From Glossina fuscipes (Eukaryota > Arthropoda > Insecta > Diptera > Glossinidae): a DNA stretch of 64,000 nucleotides. A program made the translations under genes and the position numbers. Within the stretch, counting starts at the first letter, position 1; the number at the start of each line of letters is the position of its first letter. The stretch spans positions 20,902,456-20,966,455 of the forward strand of contig NW_023998415.1 in assembly GCF_014805625.2 (NCBI RefSeq), in the 5' to 3' direction. The notes under the pieces are model-generated. The model ran no database searches and was not told the DNA's origin. It was given only the letters and a program-made list of their open reading frames with translations. Of the stretch, positions 25,995 to 39,089 are shown one piece after another.

Positions 25995-28084
25995 ACATTT
26001 TAAAAGTAAATATATATCGAATACTTCCGGCCACGCTCCAAAACAAATAGTTTTCAAATTGTTTTATTTATATGAACGTGAAAATGTACTCAAACAATTT
26101 TACTACAAAAAATTCCATGAAATTTTACACTAATAGCCCAACAAGAGATATAGATGCGCGCAAAACAAATTGTTTCGCAATTTGCACGTATTTTTTAGGA
26201 ATTCAATTTTATCATTTTTACTATTATTTTTATTTATTTATTTATTTTTTTTTTTTGTCTTTCTTCTCTTTTTATTTTTGTCAAATACTTTTATTTTCAG
26301 AAAAATCGTTATTATATTACAATCTATGCACGTTTTTCGCAAACCATTGTGATTGTATGAACATTCAATGTACAGATATTAGGCAAGTGTGTGTGTACTG
26401 AGTTTTAAATTTTGTCTAACATTTTAATTTGAAATTTAAATATAAATGCGGCAACAACATCATCATCGTCATTATCAAGTAACAATGTAGAAAAATTTCA
26501 TTGGACCACTGACTTTTCCAATATATTTTATTCTACACATTTTTGTTTTTTGTTGTATTTGTTTCTTTTTTCTTTTTTTTTTTTTTGCTCTGTCTGCCTT
26601 CATATTAAACTTCAGGATTTTAGAAAAAGCAATTATGTGATCAATGCGGTTATCAGATGTAGGTTTAAATTGTATTAAAGCTTCACACTTTTACGTTATA
26701 AAGCTCTTTCGCATCAATAACTGATATGTCATAACATAAACTTGGGTTAAATTAGGCGTAAGTTCGTTTAGAAATTTACGTAATCGAAAACATTATTTAA
26801 AGAAAAAAAAAAAGAAGCAAGCGTGGCCATAATTTTGCCAAGAATGTATTCTTGTATAAAATAAAACAAAAGACCGATGTATGAGAGTCGTCGGTCGTGA
26901 GGCCGTTCCAAATTATTTTAGCATGACTTCTTTAGAAGATCATGTTTTTGTTATTTTTCTCTATGTTTTCATGCTGGGCTTTAAGTGACTTACTGACTGA
27001 CTGACTGACTGATGAATTTTGTTGGCGAGCTGACCGATGCTAGTTTCAAATTCTGTTTAAAAGATTTACTTAAAATTTGTCTATCTAATGCATCGATGCC
27101 TCGAAACTTCAGTAACAGGTTCTTAGAAAATGTATTCTACGAAAATAGAAATCTGCCGATAGCTGAATCAATTCACAATTGCACGTTGCACAGAATTATG
27201 TACGCATCCACTTATTTGGCATTTAAGTAACGATTTTGTGTTCTGTAAATTACAGATTTTAGTATAAAAGAATGGAGATGTATTGCATACCACCATTGAG
27301 ATGGCTAGGAGAATAGTAACATCTTGTCTGTTAAGCTGCTTTTAACTACATGACGGTTCCACAAATAATTGGAAGTTGTTTTTTTTTCTTTCTTGTATGC
27401 TTATGGGAAAAAGTGCATACTCTTTGTCGTCATCAATTGTGCAGATCTCAAAGTACTATAAAAGTCATTACGTCGTATAAGACACTGATCTGTTTCTTCG
27501 ATCTTAATTTAAAAAACTGAGCTTTGCGTGCACTGGAAACGGTACACAAGGCAGAGAAGCTATTAAGACTTCATAATGACGAGCAGCTTATTAAAGACTT
27601 CGCAAATGTTATTTTTGAAGGTGGAAAAGATCCTTAAGACTTGGCCCAATTGATATAAATAATTTGAAAATAGGCATCTCCTATATATAAGTAAAAGAAC
27701 CACAATAATTAGATATTTAAAACAATTTCGAAAGGAAATTTATATAAGGTATCTAAAGATAATTTCATTGCAACGTTTCCAGCAGATATCGTGCGTGAAT
27801 GCTTTCTCATCCTCGAACATATGAGTTTGGTTCGATTTTGAATAGTGCAAGTAGTACCGTGTGATACTGAATAAAATTGTGATAGCTTCATTTCCATGTA
27901 CTATCTTTACACTATACAGACGCGTTCAATCGTATGAAAGTACGAAAATGAAAGCTACATAACGTAGCTGCTTGGGGCTTTAGGCATGTGTAGTTCTGTG
28001 TCAAAAAACGCCATTTAACGCAAACTTTACTTTTTCTGCTTAATTCGAAGGATGGTGTTGCTAAACTCTTACGAATGACGGCGG
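25641..28084. other. AT-rich non-genic stretch
   Basis: Poly-A/TA at 25968-25990, T-rich 26210-26290, T run 26573-26586 and the GACT run at 26990. No gene recognised. Confidence 0.6.
26990..27013. repeat. (GACT)n short run
   Basis: TTACTGACTGACTGACTGACTG; five tetranucleotide units. Confidence 0.85.
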
Positions 28085-28235
28085 CTAGGTGTGTCACGAT
28101 ATTCCAAGTAAAAAAAAACCATGATGTAGATTAGGTGAACCGCCAACATCGACGGTAAAGTTTCATGTCCATGGCGGGTTATTGTGGTTTGCTCCAACCG
28201 AATGAAACCATCAACAAACACCGCTACCAATGATG
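28085..28235 (+). pseudogene. mariner transposase fragment (middle of catalytic domain)
   Basis: From 28107 the plus strand reads SKKKP-stop-CRLGEPPTSTVKFHVHG. This fits the mariner stretch after the first catalytic Asp (K/R-rich, W, x, PGEPxxSTxKxxxHG). The Trp codon is TGA (28122-28124). After a frame change at about 28176, LLQPNETINKHRYQ (28192-28230) fits the ELLxPNETIxxxRY block that follows WWD in mauritiana-like mariners. The two blocks lie in the right order and at the right distance. A degraded TGDEKW region may sit just upstream, around 28075-28100. The second and third catalytic Asp were not found downstream. No terminal repeats seen. The fragment is too short to place in a subfamily with certainty. 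Confidence 0.62.
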
Positions 28236-29639
28236 TTGATGTAATTATTATAACAAATATGGGCATAATAAGGCAGAGTTTTCAGTATGAAGAAATTTGA
28301 CCTCATATAGGGAAACTCGCTCTACAAATATTTGTAACCTTAACATGCAGCCTTTCAACTGACCCTGGTTTTAATAGCTTGCTTGTTATTTGTTCGAACA
28401 GCGTTTCGCTTCTATTTTTAGTTTGAAAATTGCCTGAGGGATGAGAAATAGTAGCAGCCAGCGACAGACAGTACTTTAGTTAATATGTTCATTCGTTTTG
28501 TTCTAATAAATGCACATACATGATCACAACAAGAAAAAAAGAAACGGACCGAACCAATTTATACTCCCAAGACATTAGAAGAATTCGTATCTGACATTCT
28601 GGAGACTTTTCGCAAAGATTAGTGACTTTCGCTGATATGTTATTATAGCTCGCAATATTTGTGCAAATAATTGTTTTAATTATCGCATTGTCCATTGTTC
28701 ATTTTCAAATTGTTAACAATAATAAGAGCATACAACAATTTTGCCTCGAATGTTAATAGGTATTGTTATGAATAATAACTCCCGCCTACGTTTAATTATC
28801 TTATAAAGCTACACATAAATCGATAATGCTGATGAAGGGAAAATGAGAATCGGAAATGGTTACCGGAATTTCGCTTTTGCAGTATTGGTAATCCACTATT
28901 AAGCGATTTAATAGAAAAAACTCCAAATAAACTTCACGAGCAGCTACACCCTCACGAGCGTATACACCCTTAATGACGGCCGAATATTTCCTTTTACGAG
29001 GAGACTTGTAAAACTTAGTTTTTAATTTAAAAATTAAACTCTTTGTTATTGTCTTAAGATATACTTTAAACCCGTTCAGTACACGAAAGACATTTTGTCC
29101 TTAAATTTTCAGACCCCCTTTCTCCAACGCACCAGAAAGTTTTTCCCAATGAAATAAATCTCTTCTAAACAGTTGCATTCTAATGTCTTGTCTAGTGATT
29201 TTTAGTTTCCCCATTGCACTAACAGATGCCTTCAGAAATTACAGGCATATAATAGCATTTCTAAGCAAAAGTACGTAGGTCTACGAGCGATTCAAAAAAA
29301 GTCAGTCTTTCTGTTCAGAATTAGCCGTCCCCCTCCACCCCCTCGTGCGATTCCATCTTTGGTGGATGCGACGAAATCGACAAGCTCTGGTGTAAAGACA
29401 ATTTTATAATAGGAAAGTGGTAAACGAATGGTACAGAGTTTCAAAATCTTTTTTTCGAAAAACGAACTTCAACTTATAGGAATAATTTTAAAGTAACTTT
29501 CCAAAGAGCAGTGCGTAGGTTGCTTTCACTAAGTTTTTATTAAAAAAAAGTTCGTTTTTTAAGTCGCAAATTGCATTTTTTTCATTCCTTCATTCTTTGA
29601 AGGTTTTCTTCTAAATTCAAGGCGTGTCCAATTTTCCCC
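28236..29639. other. non-genic stretch beyond the mariner fragment
   Basis: No continuation of the transposase was found. A pyrimidine-rich patch CCGTCCCCCTCCACCCCCTC lies at 29325. Otherwise nothing seen. Confidence 0.5.
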
Positions 29640-30000
29640 ATTTTTTTCCAGGTAGATTATATCTTCAAATTTTTCTTGTTGCATCGATTGTAGTTTAAAA
29701 GTAATTCGCAGAAAAGCAAATTGTTTTTGTTTTTGAAAACCGAGTTGGTCTCAAATTATCTTGCATTGTGATCGTGTCTTGTAGCCGGATATTTCCATTT
29801 TTAATACCGACCTGCGTGCAAAAATTTGCGATGTTTCTGGCGAGTTTGAGGCCGATGGATTCATTTGAGCGACCAGGGCAGACAGACGGACATACTTTAA
29901 TTGGTTTAGAATTTGATGCTGATCAGAAATACACATAATGTATGGGGTCTTAGAAACTTTCCCCTTCGGCGTTACAAAAGCTCGTTTGGATAAAATGAAA
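29640..30000 (+). repeat. GACAGACGGACA-core dispersed repeat, diverged copy
   Basis: Blocks in order: a T-rich GTCCAATTTTCCCCATTTTT start, TTTTTGAAAACCGAGTTGGT, TTCCATTTTTAATACCGACC, GCGTGCAAAAATTTGCGATG, GCAGACAGACGGACATACTT (about 29877-29896), TAGAATTTGATGCTGATCAG, GTATGGGGTCTTAGAAACTT and CCTTCGGCGTTACAAAAGCT. Internal length differs from the two best copies through small deletions. Confidence 0.62.
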
Positions 30001-30224
30001 AAACGAAGTCAATAATAGAAGAACTATTCGGCTCGAATTGAGTGTTACATGCACTTTGTCTTTCACATGTTTTCTTTTGTCTTTTAAATGTCGCTTGACA
30101 AACGAAACATTTTTAAAGCAATTTGAAAGATGACTGTCTAATTCGCAGAGATGAAATTCGAATTGCACTGCACGACTTTGAAACACGAAATGTACAGCAT
30201 CTATTATCTTCTACTATATTAAAT

Positions 30225-30226
<2 letters not shown>

Positions 30227-30261
<35 letters not shown>
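30227..30261. repeat. (TA)n microsatellite
   Basis: About seventeen TA units, flanked by ATTGCA and TGATTG. Confidence 0.96.
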
Positions 30262-30264
<3 letters not shown>

Positions 30265-30494
30265 TGTAGGAAATTTGCGAACAAAATAGAGGAAAGGTCA
30301 ACTAATGTATAGCACGGTTGCGAGTCTTCAGATCATACTTTAAGGGGAAATTTATTTAGTAAACATGAAGCTCAGAATTTTTCGAAATTATTCACAAAAC
30401 ACTAAGCACAGTTTGAAGAAGAACATTTTTAGACAGGTTTCAATCTATTTTGCAGTACTTAAAATATTTTTTGATGTTTTTTTTTCTTTTTTAA

Positions 30495-30620
30495 GCGTGT
30501 GAATGCCCGAGTACGCAGAGGAGCTCGAGTACCAACTTAATGTTCGCGGGCTCAAATCTCAAGTGCGGTAGAGTTTTCAATAAAGCCGATGATAGCCTTA
30601 GACACTAGATCCTTAAAACT
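30495..30620 (+). mobile_element. tRNA-derived SINE-like element, copy A
   Basis: Contains a box A-like stretch near 30507 (GCCCGAGTACGCAG) and a box B-like stretch near 30549 (GGGCTCAAATCTC), about 40 bp apart. The 3' body holds GCGGTAGAGTTTTCAATAAA, then GCCGATGATAGCC...ACACTAGAT. The same order recurs at 47317-47434 and 53457-53562. Downstream sequence is TAA-rich (TAATAACTGATAATAATC), which may be a simple tail. Transcription would be by RNA polymerase III from the internal promoter. Not a functional tRNA, because no acceptor-stem pairing or anticodon arm is apparent. Confidence 0.65.
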
Positions 30621-31323
30621 TTAATCTGAGAAAGTACTTCTCTGCCGCTAAATTAGTGTTAATAACTGATAATAATCACTGATAATATCCTTTCAACATC
30701 CTTCTTCTTTTTTTGCAACATCTCCTTGCTCTTATTCCCTTAGATGTGAACTTTCCATCTAAAACAGTTGAAAAAATTGCGTGAAATATTATTCAAGATA
30801 TAGCGAATGGCGGGCGATTTTTCGAAAATGTCATCTTTTCTGTTTTATTTATTTATTTATTTATTTTTGTATTTTTTTTGATAATATTAGATTTTAAAAA
30901 TGGCATCGATTTTAAACAACAACTCTGTCACGCTTTGGCTTGAAAGTTCATTATAGTTAACCAATAAAGAAAATCATATTCACTACGAAAAATAACTATT
31001 ACGAATTTATAGCTAAAAGTTAAAGTCCATTTAATTAAGTATTGAAGGCATTAAGAATATGACGGAATTTTAAATGCATAAATATCGAGAAGAAAGTGAC
31101 TAAGAGATTCTAGTGCTGGCAGCTTCAAGTATTTTCAAGTGATGCTTCACTCGAAACGTCCACTTTCTAGGCCAAAACTGCCCATAAAATCTTTTGCATA
31201 CGATTTTTCGATACTTGGAGGAAAAAAAACATTCAACAAAGAGAAAAAAAAAATTCAAAAACAATATTTTAATAAAATGAAATTCAGGACGACTTTATAA
31301 CGTTCTAAATATAATCCGAATAA

Positions 31324-31690
31324 AATAAAATTGAATTTTATCGCAGTACTTATGGACAAATTGAGGGGAAAAAATTCGCTTTTAAGCACACAAACTCCGA
31401 AGAATGGGCCACTGTGAATAACCTCGTCACCAAGGTGTTCCAGGAGTTAAAACGGTTAGGGAGACAGTAAATGGAGATAAAAGGGAGGGGAACGCAAAAT
31501 AGATTTTGCCTTGACACATGGAGCGTCGTAACTGCAACCAGCCTTCGCGAAACAATATCTAACGGCGGTCCCGCGGAGGTAAGTGATCAAGGTAACGTGC
31601 GGATATCTCTAAAGGTCGGGGTAGATTTAGTACGTAAGCGCGAAGGGTGGCGGATTGTACATGCTGCTAATGCAGACCAGCAGTATCTTT
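31324..31690 (+). other. isolated GC-richer open frame with a splice-donor-like site; unidentified
   Basis: One frame stays open from 31324 to 31887 except for a single TAA at 31468-31470. Before the stop it includes KHTNSEEWATVNNLVTKVFQ and ELKRLGRQ. After it, an ATG (31471) continues with MEIKGRGTQNRFCLDTW and GGPAEVSDQGNVRISLKVG, then runs into a (CA)n/(TA)n microsatellite at 31707. Base composition is clearly richer in GC than both flanks. CCGCGGAG/GTAAGTGATC at 31572-31589 is a strong 5' splice-site match, so the upstream part could be an exon of a coding or non-coding transcript. I recognise no domain. It could equally be a transposon scrap. Confidence 0.3.
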
Positions 31691-31706
31691 TGAAAATTTC
31701 GACCTT

Positions 31707-31722
31707 CACACACACACACACG

Positions 31723-31758
<36 letters not shown>
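31707..31758. repeat. compound (CA)n-(TA)n microsatellite
   Basis: CA run to 31733, then ATACATATAT into TA units. It ends the GC-richer open frame described at 31324. Confidence 0.95.
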
Positions 31759-31887
31759 AATGCATATATACACACACACATATACATATCACGAACATAT
31801 ATATACATGCATGCACGCACACGCTCACACGTAGTCAGGCAGACAGATAGTCGTAGAGATACGATCGCAATTTCTCTTATCAGATAG

Positions 31888-32830
31888 ATAGACGCGGCTA
31901 GTAATACCGCTGTAGCGATATCATTTTATAAAATTTGTATATATGGATCTTTATACATACACATATGAAAATCGTTTATTATTTTAATGCACGTTGCGAT
32001 GAGCATACATACGAAAATGTCTAATTGGAAAACACTATCTAAGCGAAATTTCTTATACACAATGCTACTGGAAATCGTTCAACCATAATGCTGTTAATTG
32101 TTTGCCTATAATCACAATCATTTAATGAATTAATTAAATTTATGATGATAACAAAAAGAACAAATGTTCAGCGCGCACATTTAAACCATTTCGATACTAT
32201 CGTTCCGGAAAAAAGTGAAAAGTAAAAAAGGAAAACAAAACAAAACAAAACAAATATTACCTGTAATGAATTAAAATATTTAATTAAAAATTATAGGTAA
32301 AAAAGATAAGAAAAAAATTAAAGCAAAACAAATCAAAACATTATTATTATTACAATTGTTATTATTACATAATCAATGAAATTGAATTCAATTATAAATG
32401 CATTACTTACCCATTATATGAAATGCAGAACAATAAAAGACTTTGCCTACTCGGAGAACTCGAACAGCACCAGCATGTATGTGATGTAAAATATTTAATT
32501 TACTCAGTGATAGAGACAGTGGTAATTGAAAAAAGCACGCACTTATACACACTCATGGAAGAAACAAATGCATACAAAATTAAAAAAAAAATAAAAAACA
32601 AAAAAAAAACAAAACTGAGCCCATTAGTCCATAAAAAGTAATACGCTTTAGAAATTCTGCTGTAATACTGAATATTAGTTAGACGACACAAATAAAATGC
32701 ACACACACACACACACAAATTTATAAAAATCTGCGTATTAACGACAAAAGCGATTTATTTTCTCTTTTTTTTTTTACTTTTTAATTTACTGATATTTTTA
32801 TTTATTTTAATTATTTTTTTTATTTATTTA

Positions 32831-32861
<31 letters not shown>

Positions 32862-35800
32862 TACGATACAATAGGCATAAAAATAGGAACAACTTACAAA
32901 TGTTGTTATGATAATTACCGAAAAATGTGAGAAAAAAAAATTTTTTTCAAGATATAATTTTTTTTTTTTTTTTACTTTTCACAATTTTAATGTAATAAGT
33001 AAATAAAGAAAAGTCTAATTTAATTAAGAAAACATTTTTTGATATGTTTTTTTTTTTTAAGTTTTTAATTATTATTTTATTTTTTTCTTCTTTATTTGGA
33101 AAAAGAACTGAATTTAAATAGTTGTTAAATTAATTATTAATTTTTGTGGAAATCGTTTTCTTCACAACCGTTCAAATTTAAGCGAGCGGATATTTTTGTT
33201 TTTTTTTTTTTTTTTTAAATTATTACATATGTTTTCATAGCATACTTGAATATTCTTAAGTTATTACTTATTATTTTTGTTCATTTGTTTATACTTAATT
33301 TAATTCCATTTAATTAACACATACACTTAATAAATGATATGAAATAGGAGTATAATCCTTAACACAAAAAAGATTGTAGCATACTTTGAAGGGCTTAACA
33401 TAAAGTCTTTATTTAATTGGTATCGTTTTTTATTTATTCATTTATTTTTTGTGCGGTTTTTTTTTTCTTTTTAAGTTTCAACTTGAGAGTTAAATTTTTT
33501 ATTGTTCTCTTTTCATCTGAAATGAGAAGAAGAAATTAAAAGCTATTAAAAGAATTGAAATTTAATTTTTTAAATTATTCATTACAAACAAAAAAACAAA
33601 AACAAAACAAAATAAAAGGAAAAGCAAGTAAGAAGATTTCTAACCCTTGAAGCTGGCTCTAAAGATTGCTAGTTATTTTAATAATTGTGGGCGTGTCAGT
33701 CAATTAATTGGACCTATATTTTAATGTCAAAATTTTAGATTATTCGGAGAAAAATTTGCATTCGATTTCAGATTTACATCGCTCAGAGATACTCCTCTTC
33801 TGGTGCTGATGCATGATATCTGATCGCTCTGATTGTTAAAATTGTTAATATGGATTTTCTTTAGGTTTGATGTCATGTGCCTTTTTCTCCATGCGATTCT
33901 TGCAAATATACCAACAATTTTAACGGAAGACGGGATAAGGACTCGGTCAAGTAAATTCACGGAAGTTGTTTTTAAGCTCTCTGAAGCATACTTCTATAAG
34001 TTGCAGCTGATTGCAGCAATTGTTTTTTTCTACGCACAATTTATGAGGAAAGTTTGAAAATATCCAGGAACACTACAGTATCCTGATAGGAGTTACAAAT
34101 GTAACCACAAAAAAAAAAGATTAGAAGTAAAAGAGATATTATGCTTGGCTGGGAACGGAGTTTTTAACGCCTATTAGTAGACTGCCTGTAAAAGTATTAA
34201 AAATCTTTAATAAATTCTAACCATTATATCATATATGCTATCGTTTATAAACAAGTAGTATTAATAGCCGAAATTAAGGAATCCGACAATACGATAAATC
34301 ATAATTTTTTGTATTAATTAAAAACTACTTTTAAGAATTCGATCTTCTTTGTCTATGGCATGGCTCTGGCAGGAGCCTCCTGGTTTAATAAATTTTTCAA
34401 AATTAATACTAGAGACAGTTTACTATAAATATAACGTAAAACGAAACTAAAGCTCAGCATAAAATTTTAAAATCTTATTTAAATGAAGAAAAAAAAAAAA
34501 AAATTATATAGTTTTTCTTGCTTAGGGACATTGAGACGGTTTTAACAGGCGGAGAGATTAGGAAACTAATAATTCCGCTTTTTGGTTATATTGACCAAAA
34601 TGAAATATCCATACAAGTTTTTTAGCCTTTACTTTGCTTATATTAGATGAGAAGAAAAATTTATTACACATATTTGTTATTGTCAAATAAATAATGAGAG
34701 ATGAAGCTATTTGCTAATGAAAAGTAATAAAATTCTAATAGTAATACAATATTTACCACACGAACTAAGCCAAATGCTATAAAAGACATGGAAGGATAGC
34801 AGATCGCGAAATAGAAATCGATCCAGCGTTCTATGAGAGTTAGTCCAAAATTTAAACAGACAGACGGACAGATACCTTTTACTCATGCTGATTAAAATAT
34901 TCTACGAAAAATAAATCAATTACTAAAAGTGAAATCAGCAGAGTAAAGAAAAATGAAATTAAAAAATAAAAACAAACTCAAGTTAAACTTGAAAAAATAA
35001 CAATAAATAATTAGTTAAGAGAAAAGGCTAAAGGAACAAATAAAAATTTTTGAAACAAGTTTGATAAGCACTTTTAAGAAATTTGATTTAAATAGGTCAG
35101 CTGTAGGGTGAGTGGGTTACAATTTTCTCACTGTTTTACTCGTTTTCTTGATAGTTTCTATCCTTTTCCACATTGACCATCTAATCAAAATACATGTAAG
35201 GCAGACTTTCTAGTCGTCTATTGTGACTTTGTGAAAACGGGCAGCGAGACAAAGACTCAGACTTTCTTTAAAGATCGCTCAATTTGCGTAGGACTTTCGG
35301 CCACTTGAGCACAGATCATACAGAGACACACAACCTGTAAACTTTTTGTAGAGTTTTTCCGAAGCAAAAAAAGGCAGCTTGCTGAGTCAGTTCTTCTAAG
35401 CTGATAAGCTATTCTTACATTTGCGGTAAACGGAAAAAAGTTCGAAAACTTATAAAAATTATAATTATATTTTTTTTTTTTTTTATTTCATTTTATTCTT
35501 GTAAAGAAAAAAAAAAATTTTTTTTTTGCAGTGAAATCAACCTTAATCAGTCTCAATTCGTCTTTGAAATTAATGTTTAATTTTTTTTTTTTTTTTACTT
35601 TCGAAAACATATATCTTGTCCGATTTTTATATAGTTCAGATTTTTCCTGTGATAATGTAAAAAAAAAAAAAGAAGAAAATTATCCTTTTACCTTACTGAC
35701 ACTTTAACAAATTTAGACCCTAGGGTTTCACTTCATCTGTTCTTCATCATATAAATAAAAGCCTAGAAAAGAAAAAAAACTTGAAATAAAAATTACGTAA

Positions 35801-36650
35801 ATATATTGAAAAACCGCCGGTTGTGTTTAACTGTGAAGTAAAGACAAATTTCAAAAATTAAAACAATATAATTTGTCTCTATTCACACCTGAAATGATGC
35901 TAATGATGCTTTTTTGATTTTATACAACTTCCTAAAAGTACATCTCATTTTTCTAAATCTCCCTCTCCTCAGCTTAAAGTCCCTGTGATCTGTCTTTAAA
36001 ACAAAATGAATCCTTTAAACGTTAACGGATAAGTTATAAATAAGAACATTAACATTAAAATTGTAGATTAAAACTAAAAGCTCTAAACAATTCCATTAAA
36101 AAAATATGTTTTCTTTTCTTTTTTTGTTTTGAACAATTAATAATTAACCTTTTATTAAGCCATAATTAAGAATTTCATAATTTTTTATGTTTTGTTTTTT
36201 TGTTAATTTGGGTAACACATACGAAATATTTATTTATTTATTTTTTTTTTCTGGATTTAATTATTCAACACCTTTTCCGCGTACAATTTTCAATTGATAA
36301 GATTTGAAGTGTTTCGCTTGCAAACTTTCTTAAACTTTAGGTTAACCGTTTTGGGTTTGTGACAGGTCAGTTCATAGTGAATTCAAGAATGTTTACTTTA
36401 ACGAAAGTAAGCTTGATAGAAAAAGGTTTTTGCTTATTAAGCTTTATTACGCAGTTTTTATTTATTTACTTTATTTACTTTTTTTTTTTAAATTTTTATT
36501 TATTTATTTATTAATAATTTTTTTATTTTTATTTTTTTTTTAATTTTTTTTTTTGTTTTGAATTTTCGATTTTATATTAAGTTTCACAAATGCGTTTATT
36601 CTTCTTCTTTTCTATTTATTTTGTTTCTAAAGTAAAAATTTCTCTCCTAT
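31888..36650. other. extremely T/A-rich non-genic zone
   Basis: From 32750 to 36560 there are more than a dozen poly-T runs and TTTATTTATTTA strings (for example 32820-32855, 33199-33216, 35470-35485, 36481-36560). The zone also contains the dispersed-repeat scrap at 34800. No coding sequence. Confidence 0.65.
34800..34920 (+). repeat. partial copy of the dispersed repeat core
   Basis: ACAGACAGACGGACAGATAC and CTCATGCTGATTAAAATATT match the core and the GATGCTGATCA block that follows it. The flanks are not recognisable. Confidence 0.45.
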
Positions 36651-39089
36651 GTAAATGTTATTATTGTTATTGTGTGTATTGGCATCCGTTCGTAGCCGTT
36701 ATTCGCGTAAAACTGATCCTTTGAATGCCGAAAAAAGCGCATTGGTCCTTTTTAACTAAGCCATCAAACGAAATGCATTCCAGGCAACACGATGTTGCCA
36801 GAGACGAACGATATGCCACAACTTGTAATATAAGCCAACGATTTCGACGACCAAGAACGAACCTAAATATACGAGTTGTCTGTATGGCAATCCAAAGCAA
36901 ATATTGTACCAATGCCGGCTTCTCTACAAACATACAACATTTGTGTAACTAACTTTGTATATATAAGTAGAACGAATAGTGTTGCTAGCAACGAAATTGC
37001 AGACGCAAAAGAAAACAATATATATACGTTTGTATATAACAATACGTATTAAGTACATATACACATATATATAAGTATGTGTATTTAGCCGACATCATTG
37101 TGACAAGTAAAAGATTACGCAGCAAAATAAAAAGTTTTCAAGTTTCTCGTTTCTCGCTATTCTTATTCCTTTCGTATTTATTTATTTATATATTTTTTCA
37201 TTTCTCAAGTGTAGCATATTACATCGAAACATTGTGCAAACTTTACAATTAAAACAAAACAATTTATATTTACACCCATCTTAAAATGTATTAACTAATT
37301 TCCGCAATTACCAAGACGAAGTGCGATAAGATAGCGTAGCGCTGTATATACTCCATACTCTGAGGAGAGTGTAAATTTTAAAAATTAAAGCATATTTTAA
37401 AGGATAACAACGATTTTCTTTTCAAGTTTCAATAATATTTTGTGATTGTAAAATGCAAAATTTAATCGTAATTAAATTTTTTTTTTACATTAGGTTATTG
37501 TATTACAACTGAAACGCAAAAACAACACAAGATAAATATGTAAACACGAGCCAACATGTTGTTTTGAATTCGCCGTAAGTTACAATAAAAACATATGACA
37601 CGAAATGCAATAGATAAAAAAAAAAAAAAAAAAAAAAAAATGAAGGAAAACAAACAAAATGTTTCGAAAGTTTATTTTAATAATTTTTTCTATTGAAAAA
37701 TTGTTAAATTCTTTAAACTATCGAGGCTTGTGTGTGGAATTTTTGTCTATGCGAAACGAAAATGTTCCATTTTTCATTCAAATCAAGTGACCGTTATATT
37801 CTCATTCATTCATAATTTATGAAAAGCTTTTGCTTACTTTACATTACCAGCACAGGAAAGCTTTACCAATTCGCCTCAGATTTCCACGTAATATACGAAT
37901 GTATTATGAACACGAAATGAGAGCTGCTGAGAAACTTTCCAAACAGCTAAGCAAACAATTTGCTTTGGATTTGCTATCATATGTTTTAGGGCTGCATAAA
38001 CATACATAAGCAATAAACGAACACAACTGCAATTTTATGACACACTCGTCGTTACGAATTGGAGAACCGGATATGATGGAAACTGTGCTCTTTATTTTTC
38101 TTTTCAACGGATATACAAAAATTTTTAAGTAAGTAAATTAAAAATCAACGACTTTAAATGCACTCAAGGATATTAAGTGTATCGTAGTTGAGAAAGTTTC
38201 AAAATTTCGAAAATTTTGGCCGTTTGCATGAGCCACGCAACACCCAATGCAAGAAGGAAAGAAACAAGAGATTAGTCTATTGTTATGCAAAATGACGAGC
38301 TCAACAATTGCCGGTCGTGATAGTTAGAAATTATTAACCATTTCTATAAGAAGCTTTAGTGCTGAATGTTTAATTCAATAGTTTTGAAGCCGCAGTTGTC
38401 TTCACTTCACCATAAAAAGCTTTCACTTTGACTAAAACCAAAAAATGTCTCTATCTGTTTCTATAATAAGAGATATCCTATAACTAAAGCTTCAGGGTTG
38501 TATTATAGGCTTTGTACTCGAACGCAGTCTAAGCCTACGTTAAACGTATTTTTGAAATTCTCCAATTATAAAAGGCTTTGACACTTTCAGAATAATTTAC
38601 ACACGATTTCTTTTCCCATATAAAATAATATCATGATAGTCTATGATCTAATTTGATCATTGATATCTCAAATTTAACCACATACAACAATCAATGAAAT
38701 AGCTATACGATAATTGAAAAAACGCCAAATCCCTTCCACATCAGTAACAAATTTCTCGGCATGGTAATATAAAATATATAACTCCTTTCCCCCTAAATGT
38801 AAATGATTTTATTCAGTGATCTTTAAATATTATTGGATTTGATGTGGAAAGGTGCATCTGCCTGATTAGTACTTCAAAGGAGAGTGATGTACCCAACTGA
38901 CCCTTGTTTGGGAAATTTAATAACAACACTTACATTACTGCTGGTTAAGTTGCTATTTATGTCTGAAACAAGTATGCAATTAGCCGACATCGTAGCAGTT
39001 ATTGATCGGGCAAGTAAAATGCAGTGCAAACATCTATCGCTTATAAGAAAGTAAATACGGCGATAGAGAATCACCGCTTTTTCTCTTCA
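36651..39089. other. non-genic stretch with one higher-complexity island
   Basis: 36660-36960 is GC-richer than its surroundings and has overlapping open frames on both strands plus a hairpin GGCAACA-CGA-TGTTGCC (36783-36799). The rest is AT-rich with a poly-A at 37617-37640. Confidence 0.5.
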
